From the IMG/VR virus record IMGVR_UViG_3300040770_000236, positions 1 to 45,797 of that record: 45,797 nucleotides of DNA; one strand, given 5' to 3'. Source of the stretch: a virus. Below, in pieces: positions 16,232 through 23,969 of this stretch. Position 1 is the stretch's first letter. Every line of letters starts with the position of its first letter. A program made the position numbers and the translations under genes. The notes beneath the pieces are model-generated. The model ran no database searches, was not told the origin of the DNA, and worked only from the letters and a program-made list of their open reading frames with translations.

Positions 16232-16879
16232 ATGAAAAAAATAACTTTACTACTATTAATGTTAGCTTTTACTAATATTTACTCACAACTTAAAATAAAG
16301 ACTTCTAACGGACTAAAAATTAATCATGGTGACATAACATTATATTTAAGTAACGATACCTTATCATTAGTCTCTGTGCATGTGATAACATATGATAACC
16401 TTAATAAACTTACCCATGTTAGAGATGATAATTGGTATTCTGATACCTACAATACTTATGATAGAAAATACTATCGTTTTAGTGGTTATGATTTAGGTCA
16501 TTTAACACCATCAGATATTACATCTTATGACAAGGTAACTAACCATAATTCGTTTAGCCTATATAATCAAGCACCACAATTAGCTGGGTTTAATAGAGGT
16601 AAATGGGCAAGGTTAGAAAATAGCGTTTATGACACTATTAGAAAATATAAAAAAGATGCTGTAGTAATTACTGGTGTAATATATGATAATAATAATATTA
16701 AATACTTACCTAAATCTAGAATTAAAATACCAGTATCATATTACAAAATATTAACAATAAACAAAATAATTTATTGTTGGATAGGCTCTAATATAAACGG
16801 TGAAATAATAATTACAGATTTATTAACCCTAAATAAAATATTTAAGGTTAATAAACTTAATTTAAATATTAATCTTTAA
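16232..16879 (+). CDS. Secreted DNA/RNA non-specific endonuclease (His-Me finger, NUC family)
   Basis: The first 18 residues (MKKITLLLLMLAFTNIYS) form a signal peptide, with the cut before Gln19 as is common in Bacteroidota. The mature protein shows SGYDLGHLTPSD (residues 84-95), matching the DRGH active-site motif with Leu in place of Arg and His90 as the general base. The metal-site block NQAPQLAGFNRGKWARLEN follows (Asn112, Asn121, Glu129). At 215 residues it is a minimal family member. It would cut nucleic acid in the periplasm or outside the cell, since export should keep it away from phage DNA in the cytoplasm. It sits alone between the capsid terminator and a convergent gene, with a late-type motif upstream. 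Confidence 0.85.
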   Translation: MKKITLLLLMLAFTNIYSQLKIKTSNGLKINHGDITLYLSNDTLSLVSVHVITYDNLNKLTHVRDDNWYSDTYNTYDRKYYRFSGYDLGHLTPSDITSYDKVTNHNSFSLYNQAPQLAGFNRGKWARLENSVYDTIRKYKKDAVVITGVIYDNNNIKYLPKSRIKIPVSYYKILTINKIIYCWIGSNINGEIIITDLLTLNKIFKVNKLNLNINL

Positions 16880-16893
16880 CTTATTCAACCGTA

Positions 16894-17115
16894 TTAATCT
16901 TGGATTAATTTATAAATTGAATAGCTAACCTCGTCACCGAATTTATTTTTACTTTTAACCGTTTCAGATGATATATTATGACCATCTTGTTTTAAAGTAA
17001 AAATTGTTGCAGCTAATCTAGTATTACCTAAATGTTCTATCGCATACCATGGGCTAATTGTTCTACCATTTGCCATAGCGTTTAAAACTCTTTCTTTCTG
17101 TGTTGTTTTTGACAT
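16894..17115 (-). CDS. Small helix-turn-helix protein (HTH_39-like), 73 aa
   Basis: The protein MSKTTQKERVLNAMANGRTI continues with SPWYAIEHLGNTRLAATIFTLKQDG and ends KFGDEVSYSIYKL. This is the pattern of small phage winged-helix proteins: an N-terminal helix, a turn with a conserved Gly, a recognition helix with LxATIFxLKxxG, and a beta wing. It probably binds DNA and could regulate transcription. It is convergent with the nuclease gene (14 bases between stops) and has a TATATTTG box upstream, suggesting expression by host polymerase. Its operator is unknown; the palindrome at 18181-18194 is one candidate, without direct support. Confidence 0.75.
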   Translation of the reverse strand: MSKTTQKERVLNAMANGRTISPWYAIEHLGNTRLAATIFTLKQDGHNISSETVKSKNKFGDEVSYSIYKLIQD

Positions 17116-17143
17116 TTTTATTTATTTTAATTAATATTTTTTA

Positions 17144-17151
17144 CAAATATA
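17144..17151 (-). promoter_or_regulatory. Candidate host-type -7 box for the HTH gene
   Basis: On the minus strand this reads TATATTTG, matching the Bacteroidota TANNTTTG -7 box, 29 bases before the HTH start codon. A convincing -33 box is not visible. Confidence 0.35.
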
Positions 17152-17157
17152 CATAAA

Positions 17158-17187
17158 AAAAACCAAATAACTTAATATTTGGTTTTT
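17158..17187 (-). terminator. Bidirectional-looking hairpin terminator after the zinc-ribbon gene
   Basis: AAAACCAAATA (17159-17169) pairs perfectly with TATTTGGTTTT (17176-17186). A-rich sequence before and T-rich sequence after let it work on either strand; it sits downstream of the minus-strand gene ending at 17219. Confidence 0.75.
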
Positions 17188-17218
17188 ATTTTTACGTTAA
17201 CTTTATTTTTTTTTATTT

Positions 17219-18103
17219 TTATGCTTTATTACCACAAGACGAGCAGAATTTATCTGTCTTACCTAATTTGGCACCACAATTTGTACAATATCTTTTTACA
17301 TTAATATCTTCAGTAGTGTTTATTTTTTGAGATATAGGTAACATTTTATATTTGATGGTGTGAAATGGGTAAGTACTAAATTCTGCATCAATTAGTTTTA
17401 TTTTCTGGTCAGAATTAGACCCTTTCTCAACTCTACCAGTTTCAATAGATTTACTATTTGAAGCGCTTTTAACTGATAGTTCATCTAACTCATTTAAATC
17501 CATTAATGGGTTTAAATTTGCCGAACTAAAATAAGCACTAGGTGTTACGTTAGTTGTGGTGAATGAACTATTGTTAGTTGTGAATGTCGTATTAACTAAA
17601 CCACCATTATATACGTTGGTGCTAGAACTGCCATTTAATGGGACAAAACTTGCACCTCTTAATATACCACCACCGAATGAACCGCTATGTACGACATTAG
17701 TAGTTGTTAGTATATTATTTAATATTAGTCTCTCTTTTTCAGTATAGAACTCTACTTTAAAATCACCATTATCAGCTATCGCTTTTGCAACTTCTTTTGA
17801 CTTACTAACTTCATAAGTATCAAATAAGAATTTTTTAGGGACATCTAAATAACGGTCTAAAAAAACACGTTGGCCAGGTTTTAACACCAAACCACCTTGT
17901 GATATGTAATCACCATTTAATGAAATTTTAGCTAATATTATTTTTTTTGAAGGATTGAATAACTCTATCGCAAATTCTTGACCTTTTTGTAGGTAATAAG
18001 TTGGCATATCGAAATTTGGGTTATAGACTTTAAGTCTAGATTTATTCACAGCTAGATTTGCTGTAGGAGTCATCGGACCCCCAATTGTTTGTGTGTAGTT
18101 CAT
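17219..18103 (-). CDS. Zinc-ribbon protein of unknown role, 294 aa
   Basis: Residues about 20-125 form a beta-rich domain (YYLQKGQEFAIELFNPSKK, ILAKISLNGDYISQGGLVLK, PGQRVFLDRYLDVPKKFLFD). A Ser/Thr/Asn-rich linker (about 145-225) follows. The last 22 residues are a zinc ribbon with CTNCGAKLGKTDKFCSSCG, a CxxC-x10-CxxC pattern. The first domain resembles one I have seen in Bacteroidota phage proteins, but its function is not established. The gene has its own promoter-like sequence with a palindrome at the likely start site, about 70 bases of untranslated leader and a hairpin terminator, so it is an independent unit. It may be a regulatory or virion-surface protein. Confidence 0.75.
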   Translation of the reverse strand: MNYTQTIGGPMTPTANLAVNKSRLKVYNPNFDMPTYYLQKGQEFAIELFNPSKKIILAKISLNGDYISQGGLVLKPGQRVFLDRYLDVPKKFLFDTYEVSKSKEVAKAIADNGDFKVEFYTEKERLILNNILTTTNVVHSGSFGGGILRGASFVPLNGSSSTNVYNGGLVNTTFTTNNSSFTTTNVTPSAYFSSANLNPLMDLNELDELSVKSASNSKSIETGRVEKGSNSDQKIKLIDAEFSTYPFHTIKYKMLPISQKINTTEDINVKRYCTNCGAKLGKTDKFCSSCGNKA

Positions 18104-18180
18104 TTTTAACTTTTTTTTTATTTGTGTACCAATACCTTTGTTTATCTAAACTCTGAACCGTTTTAATGGTCGGGACTAAT

Positions 18181-18229
18181 ACGTTAGTTAACGTAAATAT
18201 AAATATATGTAATATTACAAAAAAGTCAA
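18181..18229 (-). promoter_or_regulatory. Candidate promoter with palindromic operator for the zinc-ribbon gene
   Basis: On the minus strand, TTG (18227-18229) and TATATTTA (18200-18207) lie 19 bases apart, like a Bacteroidota promoter. Immediately downstream, at the expected start of transcription, is the palindrome ACGTTA-N2-TAACGT (18181-18194). The 139-base gap contains no gene. Promoter and operator roles are inferred. Confidence 0.4.
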
Positions 18230-18242
18230 GTAATTTTAAAAT

Positions 18243-18902
18243 TTAAACATTTCTGTATTTTCGACTAAAATAATTATTAGCTAATTTTACTGCGTCTTTT
18301 AATAAATAACCAGCGTTTTCATATTTTAAACCTCTATTTATTAAAGTACTAAATTGTGCGTTTGGTTGCATAGTATAAATTGTATTGAATAACGATAATA
18401 TTTTTTTATCTTCTTCGTTTAAACTTGAATAATAATCTATAAATTCTTCTTCATTATTAAAAGTTAAATCTATTTTATTTAAAATAGAAACACTATAATT
18501 TTTATTTATAGTTTTATCTGAATTAATTGGTTCGATAGTTTCTTTTTTAACATCATCTCTAGAATAGAATTTAGACCAAACATTTAACGCAGTCTTTCTT
18601 ATATCACCTTCTCTATTTGGCATTAAACCCTTACCCTTAATATTTAGTAACATCATCATTAATTCATAAATATATGGTCCAAAACCTTTTTCAGCAGCAA
18701 CACCACCAACACCATAATATTTACCATAATCTTCAGCATCTAACATACCGTAAACAACATTACTCGATGGGTCTATTAAAATTATCTGGGTATAGTTACC
18801 TGGGTTTACAAATAATGCAACTTCTTGTGGTAGATGTTCTAAGGATAACATTTCTTCATCAAGTAAAGATTCCCTAAGTAGCACTTTAATTAATTTTTTC
18901 AT
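18243..18902 (-). CDS. Putative internal head protein with acetyltransferase-like (GNAT-type) region
   Basis: The frame opens further upstream, but the internal ATG at 18902 gives MKKLIKVLLRESLL, which closely matches the start of the neighbouring gene (MKKLIKKLLREEIS), so I choose it. L9-R10-E11 followed by Ser fits the gp21-type protease rule, and an 11-residue basic-hydrophobic leader ending in L-x-E resembles the T4 capsid-targeting sequence. The centre (AAEKGFGPYIYELMMMLL, GLMPNREGDIRKTALNVWSK) resembles phage GNAT-like proteins with a G-GP-LYD and PDR pattern, but no acetyl-CoA loop is clear. It overlaps the upstream gene by 17 bases and probably shares its late transcript. Confidence 0.7.
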   Translation of the reverse strand: MKKLIKVLLRESLLDEEMLSLEHLPQEVALFVNPGNYTQIILIDPSSNVVYGMLDAEDYGKYYGVGGVAAEKGFGPYIYELMMMLLNIKGKGLMPNREGDIRKTALNVWSKFYSRDDVKKETIEPINSDKTINKNYSVSILNKIDLTFNNEEEFIDYYSSLNEEDKKILSLFNTIYTMQPNAQFSTLINRGLKYENAGYLLKDAVKLANNYFSRKYRNV

Positions 18903-19410
18903 TTTGTTTAATTTGTTTGAATAGACATCTATGAAATTCATCATAACCAAGTTTATTAGTTATTTTAGTTATAGGGTTTGCCTTTATCTCTAAGTTTACG
19001 TTTAAAGTTTTATTTAATGTTTTAGCTGCAAAATACCTATGATGACCATCTTCTAAATAGAATTTTAATCCATACCCATTAGATTCATACGATATATCAA
19101 TTGGTTCGCTTAAATTTATTTTCTCACTCCATTTTTTTGGAGTTAAACCGCTTTTTTTAACTTCCCAGATAACATTTTCTAAATCATCACGCCATTTTAT
19201 TGCAATTTTAGATGGATGTAACTCAGTTATATCTTTTTCTGAAAACCCAAATGCGTATCTATCAAGAATAATAGTAGGTAAACCACCACTTCTTAATAAC
19301 TGTTCGTCTGAGTCAAAATTTTTAATATAATTAATAACTTCGTCAGTTGGGAATAACTGAACACATTTAGAAATTTCTTCTCTTAGTAGTTTTTTTATTA
19401 ATTTTTTCAT
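18886..19410 (-). CDS. Putative internal head protein with ParB/sulfiredoxin-like DGHHR motif
   Basis: The 174-residue protein starts MKKLIKKLLREEIS, nearly the same leader as the next gene, with L9-R10-E11 as a possible gp21-type cleavage site. Near residues 123-135 it has FYLEDGHHRYFAAKTLN, the hallmark of ParB/Srx-fold domains, which bind or cleave nucleotides or DNA. The segment around IILDRYAFGFSEKDI may be part of the same fold. One base separates it from the upstream structural gene, so it is probably made late with virion proteins. A packaged and ejected effector, as T4 Alt is, is an inference from the leader and context. Confidence 0.75.
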   Translation of the reverse strand: MKKLIKKLLREEISKCVQLFPTDEVINYIKNFDSDEQLLRSGGLPTIILDRYAFGFSEKDITELHPSKIAIKWRDDLENVIWEVKKSGLTPKKWSEKINLSEPIDISYESNGYGLKFYLEDGHHRYFAAKTLNKTLNVNLEIKANPITKITNKLGYDEFHRCLFKQIKQNEKIN

Positions 19411-19411
19411 A

Positions 19412-20797
19412 TTACTGAGACTTACGTAAATCCACTTGATTAATAATATCGAATTGTACTACTTTTTTAAGTGTTGTAACTTCTAAGTTAGAAGTTGCTA
19501 ATATGTCTAAATAATAAGTATTAGGTATTAAACTATCAGTATCTAATAAGAAATAATAGTGGTTATTTGTCATTTCAATTGGCTCCATATCAATTACAGT
19601 TAATTCTGCAGAACCCTCAGAAACATATAACCTATATTTTAAACCACTAATTATTTGTGTCTGCTCTACAGTATACGGTATTCTAGCAGATACTATTACT
19701 TTACGAATATCACCACGTTTAATCTTTTCTTTATTATGTAAACCACCAACTGATATAGCTACCTTCTTAGGTAATAAGTCAGCACTACCTAGAGAGTAAT
19801 ACTCTATAGAGTCTTTTAGTACGAAATCAAGCGTTATATTAGGTCTATTAACACCGTTTATTATAATACCAGACCATTCATCTGTCCAAATGGTATTTAC
19901 CATACCAGATAGGCTGCTAACTAAGACATCTACCGAATATACGCCTTTGGTTATATGATTAACTTGTGGTGTTAATAAAGAATCACCATTAATAATAACA
20001 GTGGGTAATGCATCTAAGTTTGTTGGATTACCACCAACATTAACATATAGGTATAATTTATTTAATTTATCTAATATAAAGTTATTTCTATCATCAATAA
20101 TATGATTATCATATTTTGTTTCAATATATGGTTCATAAAATGTTTGAGTGTTATTAGTAAAAAACCCAACATATTTAAGACATGGTGTATTCAGTAACTC
20201 ATAACCTCTATTAAAGGCTATGCCTAAACCATAATTAGTATTACCAGTTAGTACACTATTAACGTATTCAGTAATGTCCATTTCGATATTCTCGTTTCCT
20301 TTGTCAAAATGTTGTGTTGCTATTGTTATACTTGATGGGTCCCCAGAATATACACCGCTACCGTTAAGCCAAGCTTGTCCAGTACCAGATTCAACCCAAT
20401 TTGATGGGCTATTAGAGTAAGCACAATCAGCGTTATTACTATCACAAATACTATAATCATATCCAACACCATTATCCCAATTTTGATTTATTTTAAACGT
20501 TATAAGGTCAAATGAAGAAGTTCTATTTTTACCAACCATAGTACCATTTAATAGATTATCAAATGAACCAGTGTTTGTTAATCTAAGTGTATGCGTAAGT
20601 TTAGATAAGTCAGTATATGTGCCACCAGTATATAAACCCATAAGTCTAGATTCATCAAAATTGAATAAAAATCTACTATATTGTTCAACACCATTATAAC
20701 CACCATAATATATTTCACTTACTGGGTTTAAACCTGTATTTACTGTTTGGTTTTTAACTATTGTATTATTCTTATTGAAGTATGTTCTGATTACCAT
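19412..20797 (-). CDS. Putative virion structural protein, 461 aa
   Basis: The protein is beta-rich. Residues 1-225 resemble a DNRLRE-type surface domain: an N-terminal YSRFLFNFDESRL, a WDNGVGYDY segment, and IEMDITEYVNSVLTGNTNYG. The second half contains repeating immunoglobulin-like strands (KVAISVGGLHNKEKIKRGDI, KYRLYVSEGSAELTVIDMEP). No enzymatic motif is seen. An exact copy of the 15-mer late motif lies 7 bases upstream of its start, and baseplate-type genes lie next to it on the same strand. A tail, neck or baseplate appendage is likely; the precise part is not known. Confidence 0.7.
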   Translation of the reverse strand: MVIRTYFNKNNTIVKNQTVNTGLNPVSEIYYGGYNGVEQYSRFLFNFDESRLMGLYTGGTYTDLSKLTHTLRLTNTGSFDNLLNGTMVGKNRTSSFDLITFKINQNWDNGVGYDYSICDSNNADCAYSNSPSNWVESGTGQAWLNGSGVYSGDPSSITIATQHFDKGNENIEMDITEYVNSVLTGNTNYGLGIAFNRGYELLNTPCLKYVGFFTNNTQTFYEPYIETKYDNHIIDDRNNFILDKLNKLYLYVNVGGNPTNLDALPTVIINGDSLLTPQVNHITKGVYSVDVLVSSLSGMVNTIWTDEWSGIIINGVNRPNITLDFVLKDSIEYYSLGSADLLPKKVAISVGGLHNKEKIKRGDIRKVIVSARIPYTVEQTQIISGLKYRLYVSEGSAELTVIDMEPIEMTNNHYYFLLDTDSLIPNTYYLDILATSNLEVTTLKKVVQFDIINQVDLRKSQ

Positions 20798-20803
20798 TTT
20801 TTA

Positions 20804-20818
20804 TTTTATTATAAATAT
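20804..20818 (-). promoter_or_regulatory. Candidate late promoter, 15-mer motif copy 2
   Basis: On the minus strand this reads ATATTTATAATAAAA, identical to the copies at 410, 43206 and 43235, and it lies just before the ATG of the 461-residue structural gene (start 20797). Promoter function is inferred. Confidence 0.55.
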
Positions 20819-20848
20819 CTTAATAAAATAAAAAATTTACTAATCATT

Positions 20849-21844
20849 TTAATTAATCCTGATATTATTAGATAACATTTCTTTTTCTAATTTCTCAGCT
20901 TTAGCTTTAAATTCAGTCAAAGCTTGTTTATTACCAGATGATGTTAAATCTGTTGCGGTATTACCATTACCATTATGAACATGTGAAAATAAAGCCTCTT
21001 TTAATAACTTTAAATACTCTAATAACACATCACCAAATGGTAATCTATGAGCACCACCATCAATTTCGGATGATAATATTTTACTTAGCTCAGAATCACT
21101 AATTAAATTTTCATTATTAGTCACGTTGAATCTAGGTGTACCTTCTTTATGTGTTATTAAGTTTATTTTATTAGCAACTATATTAGTAACGGTACCTTTA
21201 TCTATGACATCGTTTTTAACACTAATATTAACATCATTTTTAATTTGAATAAAAGCCTGTGTTAAACTATTAAATTTAAAAGGGAAAGGGTTTATATTTG
21301 TTATTGGTGAAGATATAAATTTACCAGCCCTAATTAATATTTCATTATTTTTATGAGTTATATCTGTATTATCTCTACCTTCCATAGACACATCACTAGG
21401 ATTTGGGAATACACCCTTTAATTCTGGTATAGTATTTAAATCAATATTAGCGGCTTGCGTTCCAAAACTAAAACCAGCTAAACCACTACCATTATAAGAA
21501 TCAAACCCTAATTTTTGAGATTGCGAGATTATTGGCCCAATGTATAATCTATCAGTATGTTGTTTATCACGACTAAACGTAAGTATTAATACGGTTTCAT
21601 TATTCTTAGGTTGTACTGAAAAATGTTTAGGCATTAATGGAAAACACCATGGTAATTTATTATCTAAAACACCATCGTCACCACCCAAACCAGTACCACC
21701 TTTAATCCTTACTTTTATCCTACCTAAGTTTTGTGGGTCAATAACGGAAATAACCTCACCATATAAAACATGTTTATAATTATCTGTAGATGCGTATACA
21801 CTATCCCTACCAGTTATATTTTTATTGTTACCAGAGTTTATCAT
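20849..21844 (-). CDS. Baseplate hub protein with gp5/VgrG-type OB fold
   Basis: Residues about 27-110 form the OB fold seen at the N-terminus of T4 gp5 and in VgrG and gpV spike proteins: YGEVISVIDPQNLGRIKV, then KLPWCFPLMPKHFSVQPKNN and ETVLILTFSRDKQHTDR. No lysozyme domain follows. The C-terminal part has beta-rich segments (INLITHKEGTPRF), GAHRLPFGDVLLEYLKLLKE and HVHNGNGNTATDL, a pattern common at the end of such baseplate proteins. It probably sits at the baseplate centre and supports the tail spike. Its start directly follows the stop of a tiny upstream gene (TAA then ATG), suggesting coupling. Confidence 0.85.
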   Translation of the reverse strand: MINSGNNKNITGRDSVYASTDNYKHVLYGEVISVIDPQNLGRIKVRIKGGTGLGGDDGVLDNKLPWCFPLMPKHFSVQPKNNETVLILTFSRDKQHTDRLYIGPIISQSQKLGFDSYNGSGLAGFSFGTQAANIDLNTIPELKGVFPNPSDVSMEGRDNTDITHKNNEILIRAGKFISSPITNINPFPFKFNSLTQAFIQIKNDVNISVKNDVIDKGTVTNIVANKINLITHKEGTPRFNVTNNENLISDSELSKILSSEIDGGAHRLPFGDVLLEYLKLLKEALFSHVHNGNGNTATDLTSSGNKQALTEFKAKAEKLEKEMLSNNIRIN

Positions 21845-22021
21845 TTATTCACCTTTTAATCTTTTAGTTAATATTTTATTTGCCTCATCGAATTTTTTTT
21901 CTAACTCGACCATAGTATCATAATTTTTAAGCATCTTTAATTTAACCGCTTCATGCGCTGCTTCTAGTTGTTTTATCTCAAATAAAATTTCATTATTCGA
22001 TTTATTCATTAAATCATTCAT
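21845..22021 (-). CDS. Tiny coiled-coil protein, 58 aa
   Basis: This short open frame fills the gap before the baseplate hub gene. It starts MNDLMNKSNNEILFEIKQLE, continues as one long charged helix (MLKNYDTMVELEKKFDEANK) and ends TKRLKGE. The stop is directly joined to the ATG of the hub gene, which supports a real, translationally coupled gene. It has no cysteines, signal peptide or membrane segment. By position it may be a chaperone or minor component for the baseplate hub. The family is unknown. Confidence 0.6.
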   Translation of the reverse strand: MNDLMNKSNNEILFEIKQLEAAHEAVKLKMLKNYDTMVELEKKFDEANKILTKRLKGE

Positions 22022-22035
22022 AGCGTTTATTTTTA

Positions 22036-22473
22036 TTACCTGATTATTCCATTACCAATTCCTAAGGTTGTTGTTGTACCTAAAGAAATAACTGGTGCGC
22101 CTAAGTTACCAACACCAGTAGTAGTGACACCAATACCTAATGGTATTACAACATTCACTACCGACTCATTTAATAAAGCGTTAATTACCTCTTCAATTAT
22201 TATTAATATCATAGCCTCACTAGTGTTTGGCCCATCGGCAAATACGTCACCAGTTACTATACCAGCTTCTGATTGTCTAGATATTATTCTAGATAAAATT
22301 GATTCTGATGATAGCCCTGGTCTTAAATTTGAACCTAATAATATTAATGGCGGTGGTAGTGGCGCTATTGGTATATTAGGTACTGTAAAAGCTGCTAAGA
22401 TGGTATTTAATACACCATCTATAGAGTCTATCGAATCGTTACCAATATTTTCATCTATCTTTGTTGTGTCCAT
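22036..22473 (-). CDS. Hydrophobic glycine-rich baseplate-region protein, 145 aa
   Basis: The protein has a long Pro/Leu/Ile stretch (VPNIPIAPLPPPLILLGSNL) around residues 31-50. A helical part (LSSESILSRIISRQSEAGIV) follows, then a C-terminal Gly/Thr/Val-rich region (IPLGIGVTTTGVGNLGAPVI). The minus frame is chosen over an open plus-strand frame (22124-22483) because it fits a tight minus-strand operon, with a one-base overlap with the next gene. The residue mix suggests an oligomeric virion component rather than a membrane protein. No family is recognised. Confidence 0.65.
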   Translation of the reverse strand: MDTTKIDENIGNDSIDSIDGVLNTILAAFTVPNIPIAPLPPPLILLGSNLRPGLSSESILSRIISRQSEAGIVTGDVFADGPNTSEAMILIIIEEVINALLNESVVNVVIPLGIGVTTTGVGNLGAPVISLGTTTTLGIGNGIIR

Positions 22474-23969
22474 TATATTTTAAGGTTATTTAATGTTTCT
22501 TGATTTTGACCACTTAATGAAAGTACTTGACTTTTTCTTTGTTTAGTTTTCTCGGTATTCCTTTTAATTATTACCTTAACCATTAATTTAGCTATTTCTT
22601 TTAACGCTAATCGCATTAATTTTGCAATAATAACTTTAGATATACTTCTAATAACACTTTTAAATATGTTTTTATTTTTCTTTATAAAATCAACACCATC
22701 TTCATAAACAGCATCTTCACCGTAAATTATTTTTAAATTAATTAAAAATATCATGATGACCTTTGGTGATATTGTAGTACTAACAATTGTAGTTGTTAAA
22801 TTTTTAAATATATCAGAAGCAAAGTTTAATTTTACCGTGGCTTTATCTGGTAATGCTGATATACTTGGCATTTTTGGTAAATTAGGTAAATTACTAGGTA
22901 TTGGTAGAATTGGTGTTAATTTAGCTGTTGTAGCTTCAGCCATTTTATTTAAATTTGAGGCTATTATATCTTTTTGCGCAGCTAATGATTCCCCATTATT
23001 TGTTATACTTTGAGCAACATTCATTTCATCTGTAAAATTATTTAATAATTTTACAGGGACTGAAGCATCGATTTGGTTTGAAAGGTTTATTTTATGTATT
23101 CCCTGTTGTCTTAGCGTTGCTAGTTCACCATGTTTAGCTGTTTCATCATTAGTAAACGTGAAAAAATCATCTGTAATCTGTTCATTAGCGTCAGCGTCAA
23201 TTAGTTTATTAATAACAGTATTTATCTTAGCTTCATTAATTAATTGTTTTTTACTTTTATTAACTGTAAATGATATTGAACCGTATATGCTATCGATTAT
23301 TCTATTCACAATTTCTTTAGAGTTGAATAGTGTCAAACTATCAATAAAATCATTATTTAAATCTGTTAGTTTTTTATTATCATAACTAACGTTAGCTTTT
23401 ATTGTTAAACTATTATTTGGTCTTGTGGTTGTACCAATAGAATCAAATCTAATGTCTAATATATTTTTACCATTACTAGACCAAGTATTTGTAGTACCAT
23501 CATTTTGAATCACAGCATACATAAAAGTATTAAAATCTGTACTACTTAATTGGTTAGTAGTATCATTGTATATTAATTGGCCAGATTTTGTTGTTGGGTC
23601 AATTTTAAATATATCAAAAAAATCAACCTTAGAAACATCTATAACAATACCATTACCAGTAGACTTTAAAAAGACTGGTAAACTTGGGTTAACACCACAA
23701 CTAGTGATTATTTTTAACTCACTTTTTAACCCTTTTTTAATTTCTTTTTCGATTCTAACTAAATAAAAAGTTAAGGTATCAACAATAGCATTAACTAATA
23801 CAATAAAACCAACCAAAAGGCTAATAACATCAGTTAGATAGTCAACTATTTTACCTTTTTTATTATTAAAAGATTCTAACGACTCTATTTTTCTTTTATT
23901 AGCGTTTGCAAGTGTTTTACTTGAAGCTATTTTACTGTACGTTTCTCTCTTTTTGCTTTGTATTGACAT
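22473..23969 (-). CDS. Large baseplate-region structural protein, 498 aa
   Basis: Residues 1-40 are basic and helical. A hydrophobic segment (YLTDVISLLVGFIVLVNAIV, about 44-63) could be membrane-active or buried. A beta-rich middle follows (GIVIDVSKVDFFDIFKIDPT, RPNNSLTIKANVSYDNKKL), then a long helical stretch with a Pro-rich linker (PILPIPSNLPNLPKMPSISA) and another hydrophobic segment (STTISPKVIMIFLINLKIIY, about residues 390-410). The lysine-rich tail ends NLKI. Two hydrophobic segments in a large protein of a baseplate cluster could suit a tape-measure-like or hub role, but this is conjecture. It overlaps both neighbours by one base. Confidence 0.65.
   Translation of the reverse strand: MSIQSKKRETYSKIASSKTLANANKRKIESLESFNNKKGKIVDYLTDVISLLVGFIVLVNAIVDTLTFYLVRIEKEIKKGLKSELKIITSCGVNPSLPVFLKSTGNGIVIDVSKVDFFDIFKIDPTTKSGQLIYNDTTNQLSSTDFNTFMYAVIQNDGTTNTWSSNGKNILDIRFDSIGTTTRPNNSLTIKANVSYDNKKLTDLNNDFIDSLTLFNSKEIVNRIIDSIYGSISFTVNKSKKQLINEAKINTVINKLIDADANEQITDDFFTFTNDETAKHGELATLRQQGIHKINLSNQIDASVPVKLLNNFTDEMNVAQSITNNGESLAAQKDIIASNLNKMAEATTAKLTPILPIPSNLPNLPKMPSISALPDKATVKLNFASDIFKNLTTTIVSTTISPKVIMIFLINLKIIYGEDAVYEDGVDFIKKNKNIFKSVIRSISKVIIAKLMRLALKEIAKLMVKVIIKRNTEKTKQRKSQVLSLSGQNQETLNNLKI

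Noticed and set aside
18903-18950. Upstream start extending the 18243 gene to 18950
   Set aside because: The internal ATG gives a leader matching the neighbouring protein, and the extension would overlap the upstream gene by 65 bases.
22124-22483. Long plus-strand open frame opposite the 22036-22473 gene
   Set aside because: It is antisense to a tight minus-strand operon with one-base overlaps, and its start and end do not fit neighbouring genes.
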